Below, piece after piece: positions 5,528 through 7,380 of a stretch of 7,380 nt of DNA (positions are counted from its first letter, which is position 1; each line of letters starts with the position of its first letter). Source of the DNA: an uncultured Atopobium sp. (GTDB lineage: Bacteria; Actinomycetota; Coriobacteriia; Coriobacteriales; Atopobiaceae). The DNA is taken from NCBI GenBank assembly GCA_916720015.1, contig CAKAPZ010000046.1, forward strand, positions 1 through 7,380. Reading direction: 5' to 3'. Under the pieces are notes generated by a model, which searched no databases, was not told the origin of the DNA, and was given only the letters and a program-made list of their open reading frames with translations. Both the position numbers and the translations under genes were made by a program.

Positions 5528-6442
5528 TTACACCCACGTAACTGCTTGGCAGCAGCGCTTGAGCGCGTCGATGTAGAGCTCACCAAAGGGCGAGAGGCTC
5601 TTCTCGTCGTGGGTAACGTAGCCAACTTCCATGTAATCATCAACAGCTAGAGGAATTGCAACAATGTTTGGGCCGTTGAGCTCCTCGTTAATAAGACCGG
5701 TGCTGATGGTGTAACCGTTCAATCCAATAATCAGGTTGAAGATAGTGGCGCGGTCTCGGACCATGATGTCCTTATCGCGATCAAGCGTTGCCAGAAGCTC
5801 CTCGGAGAAATAGAACGCGTTGTGCTCACCCTGCTCGTAAGAAAGGCGAGGGTAGGGGGCAAGATCGTTGAGTGTTACCGAGGAACGCTTTGCCAACGGG
5901 TTATCTTTTCCCACAAAGACGCTTGGTTTGCACTTAAACAATGGAGAGAAAACCAGGCCCTGGTCCTGCAGCGTTTTTCTAATAACGCGCTCGTTGAACG
6001 AGTTGAGGTAGAGGACGCCTACTTCACTTCTTAGCTTTGAGACATCTTCAATAATCTCGTAGGTTTGCGTCTCTCTGATACGGAAATCGTACTTTGAGCC
6101 GCCGTGCTCTTTAATCAGGTTGACAAAGGCCTCAACGGCAAAGGAATAGTGCTGGCAAGAAACGCAGAAGCGCTGTTTGGCGGGGGCAGTACCCAGATAG
6201 CGCTCTTCAATGAGGTCCGTCTGCATGACAACCTGCCTGGCGTAACTCAAAAACTCCTCGCCATCTGCGGTAGGTTCAACACCCTTGCTGGTCCTGTTAA
6301 AGAGGGAGATTCCCAGCTCAGCTTCAAGCTCTTTAACTGCGCTACTTAGAGTAGGCTGCGAGATAAAAAGCTGTTTAGCTGCGGCGTTAATAGTGCCTGC
6401 CTTAGCAATAGCAAGAACGTATTTAAGTTGAGTTAGAGTCAT
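5528..6442 (-). CDS. LysR-family transcriptional regulator
   Basis: This 304-residue DNA-binding protein has normal length for the family (about 300). The N-terminal winged helix-turn-helix covers residues 1-60, with the recognition region INAAAKQLFISQPTLSSAVK at 18-37 and the typical LFNRTSKGVEPTADGEEF wing that follows. A linker helix leads into a periplasmic-binding-protein-like effector domain from about residue 90 to the end (starting RFCVSCQHYSF). The ligand and targets are unknown. It starts at ATG 6442, but no convincing Shine-Dalgarno is visible upstream, so translation may depend on coupling or be weak. It follows pyrE by 33 bases without a terminator, so read-through from pyrE is plausible. 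Unlike many LysR genes it has no divergently transcribed neighbour. It could control itself, the downstream cassette or distant genes; the dyad at 5412-5436 is one possible site. Composition resembles pyrE and engB more than the cassette, suggesting it belongs to the resident chromosome. Confidence 0.95.
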   Translation of the reverse strand: MTLTQLKYVLAIAKAGTINAAAKQLFISQPTLSSAVKELEAELGISLFNRTSKGVEPTADGEEFLSYARQVVMQTDLIEERYLGTAPAKQRFCVSCQHYSFAVEAFVNLIKEHGGSKYDFRIRETQTYEIIEDVSKLRSEVGVLYLNSFNERVIRKTLQDQGLVFSPLFKCKPSVFVGKDNPLAKRSSVTLNDLAPYPRLSYEQGEHNAFYFSEELLATLDRDKDIMVRDRATIFNLIIGLNGYTISTGLINEELNGPNIVAIPLAVDDYMEVGYVTHDEKSLSPFGELYIDALKRCCQAVTWV

Positions 6443-6475
6443 AAGTCAGGTTTCTACGCAGAGGTTTTTCTCGCC

Positions 6476-7156
6476 TTATTTAACGCCGTACTGCTGGTAG
6501 TAGGCATCAATGGCGGCCTTTAAGGTGTCGTCGATAATAACTTTGCCGTCAACCTCTTTGTCGTAGAGGGCCTCGGTAACCTCATCCATAGAGACAATGG
6601 CTGCGGTTGGCATGCCCCAGCGCTCGGAGACTTCCTGGAGAGCGGCAACCTTTCCACCCTTGCCAACCTCCATACGGTTGAGCGAGACAATCAGACCAAC
6701 TACCTGGATGTTTGCAATAGAGGTAATCAGAGGATAGGTCTCTTCAATAGACTTGCCAGACGTGGTGACGTCTTCAACCATGACTACTCTCTGTCCGTCT
6801 TTGAGCTCTGCTCCTAAAAGCATGCCCGCATCAGCGCCGTGATCTTTTGCTTCTTTTCTGTTGGAGCAGTACTGAACCTGTTTGCCATAGAGCTCATTGA
6901 TTCCCATTGCAGTGATTACGGAAAGGGGAATGCCCTTGTAAGCAGGACCAAAGACTACGTCAAAATCCAGGCCAAAGTTGTCGTGAATGGCGCGAGCATA
7001 ATAAAGTCCCAGCTTGTGGAGCTGCTCGCCAGTGACATAGGCGCCGGCGTTCATGAAGAAAGGAGATTTGCGACCACTCTTAAGCGTAAAATCACCAAAT
7101 TTAAGTACGTTGCTCTGAACCATAAACTCAATAAATTCGCGCTTGTAGTCTTCCAT
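6476..7156 (-). CDS. pyrE: Orotate phosphoribosyltransferase
   Basis: PyrE transfers ribose-5-phosphate from PRPP to orotate, giving orotidine 5'-monophosphate in de novo pyrimidine synthesis in the cytoplasm. The 226-residue protein is close to the usual 210-225. It shows FTLKSGRKSPFF (23-34) in the substrate-binding N-terminal part, FGPAYKGIPLS (69-79), the mobile catalytic loop NRKEAKDHG (99-107, with K101, K104 and H106) and the PRPP signature VVMVEDVTTSGKS (124-136, with acidic pair E128 and D129). These follow the enterobacterial PyrE pattern closely. The frame extends upstream to 7216, but ATG 7156 is chosen because AAAGGAG lies five bases before it and the homologous N-terminus (MEDYKREFIEF) begins there. 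The LysR gene follows 33 bases later. Upstream of 7156 is a non-coding stretch with 15-base repeats, so pyrE may head its own transcript here. Nothing is missing or broken. Confidence 0.97.
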   Translation of the reverse strand: MEDYKREFIEFMVQSNVLKFGDFTLKSGRKSPFFMNAGAYVTGEQLHKLGLYYARAIHDNFGLDFDVVFGPAYKGIPLSVITAMGINELYGKQVQYCSNRKEAKDHGADAGMLLGAELKDGQRVVMVEDVTTSGKSIEETYPLITSIANIQVVGLIVSLNRMEVGKGGKVAALQEVSERWGMPTAAIVSMDEVTEALYDKEVDGKVIIDDTLKAAIDAYYQQYGVK

Positions 7157-7168
7157 GGTTTCTCCTTT
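7157..7168 (-). promoter_or_regulatory. Ribosome-binding site deciding the pyrE start
   Basis: AAAGGAG (7168-7162, minus strand) is followed by a 5-base spacer and ATG 7156. It is the strongest Shine-Dalgarno in the window and settles the start against the 20-codon upstream extension of the frame. Confidence 0.85.
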
Positions 7169-7240
7169 AGCAGGCCTTTTGACGCGGCGGCACTTTGTAG
7201 ATATGTTCCACTGCACTAGTTTAGCCGAATTGCGGATAGG

Positions 7241-7310
7241 TGTTTTATGGCGTGCCGTTTAGGGCGCGCTGTTTTATGGCGCGGTGTTTTATGGCGTGCC
7301 GGTTTGGCTG
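7241..7310. repeat. About four and a half 15-base tandem repeats upstream of pyrE
   Basis: The unit is TGTTTTATGGCG(T/C)G(C/G). Well-preserved copies begin at 7241, 7270 and 7285. The stretch between the first two (7256-7269, containing TTTAGGGCGCGC) is a degenerate 14-base copy, and 7300-7310 is a decayed partial copy. The first and last good copies are identical over 17 bases (TGTTTTATGGCGTGCCG). On the minus strand the unit reads as GC-rich CGCGCC joined to ATAAAACA. No start codon or coding frame uses it convincingly. It sits 85-154 bases upstream of the pyrE start and could be a neutral slippage-prone repeat, a binding array or part of the pyrE leader. Confidence 0.8.
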
Positions 7311-7380
7311 TGTGAGATTAGCGTAATTACCGCCAGTTATATAAAAGTGAGCGTTTGCCATGTAGTTATGCGGTATTCTA

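Larger units (their letters stand above)
7157..7380. other. Region upstream of pyrE
   Basis: These 224 bases to the window edge contain the pyrE ribosome-binding site, the 15-base repeats, and beyond them an AT-rich stretch reading TTTTATATAAC on the minus strand (about 7335-7345). The latter could supply a -10 element but has no clear -35 partner. I see no complete gene, terminator or known riboswitch. Any upstream gene lies outside the window. Confidence 0.5.

Noticed and set aside
5422..5643. A 73-codon minus-strand frame at the end of the LysR gene, a possible small membrane or bacteriocin peptide
   Set aside because: Most of it lies inside LysR in another frame, and the rest runs into AT-rich spacer. 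It has no ribosome-binding site, leader cleavage motif or peptide-like composition.
6839..7219. A 126-codon plus-strand frame opposite pyrE
   Set aside because: It is antisense to a gene with intact PyrE motifs and has no independent support.

Overview
The window looks like chromosome from an anaerobic Gram-positive actinobacterium of the Coriobacteriia, perhaps an Atopobium/Lancefieldella relative. That is an inference from mid-range GC in the flanking genes and the style of the proteins, not a database result. Every gene I can support lies on the minus strand, so transcription runs from high to low coordinates: pyrE, a LysR-type regulator, a 307-base gap, a tightly packed six-gene membrane/ABC cassette, a 167-base gap with a G-rich tandem repeat, then the first 152 codons of the ribosome-assembly GTPase gene engB/ysxC, cut by the window edge.

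Flanks: pyrE (7156-6476) is an orthodox orotate phosphoribosyltransferase with a strong Shine-Dalgarno. The LysR gene (6442-5528) follows it by 33 bases and may share its transcript. engB (456 to beyond 1) carries intact G1, G3 and G4 GTPase motifs. These are housekeeping or core-type genes, with about 42-65% GC in the lines I counted.

Centre: the cassette (5220-624) contains, in transcription order, a single-pass membrane protein with an extracytoplasmic domain, three six-helix ABC-2-type permease-like proteins, one ABC ATPase, and a second single-pass membrane protein that resembles the first. The genes overlap by 4 or 14 bases or are 2 to 9 bases apart, so they almost certainly form one operon. 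The ATPase has Glu at the Q-loop position (VGLLLEKP). This E-loop is described for the ATPases of lantibiotic-immunity transporters (LanF type, e.g. NukF). The likeliest role is therefore export of, or self-protection or resistance against, a membrane-active peptide. No precursor peptide, modification enzyme, peptidase or two-component regulator is present here, so substrate and control are unknown. The three permeases and the two related extracytoplasmic proteins bracketing them differ from the plain LanFEG layout and are the most novel part of the window.

The cassette is more AT-rich (roughly 32-42% GC in sampled lines) than its flanks, and repeats lie beyond both sides of the segment: three 20-24-base G-rich repeats at 531-596 and about four 15-base repeats upstream of pyrE at 7241-7310. 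This suggests an accessory insertion between core genes. The leader at 5221-5527 holds inverted repeats that may be operators, but only weak promoter matches. I saw no tRNA, rRNA, CRISPR array, transposase or convincing rho-independent terminator.
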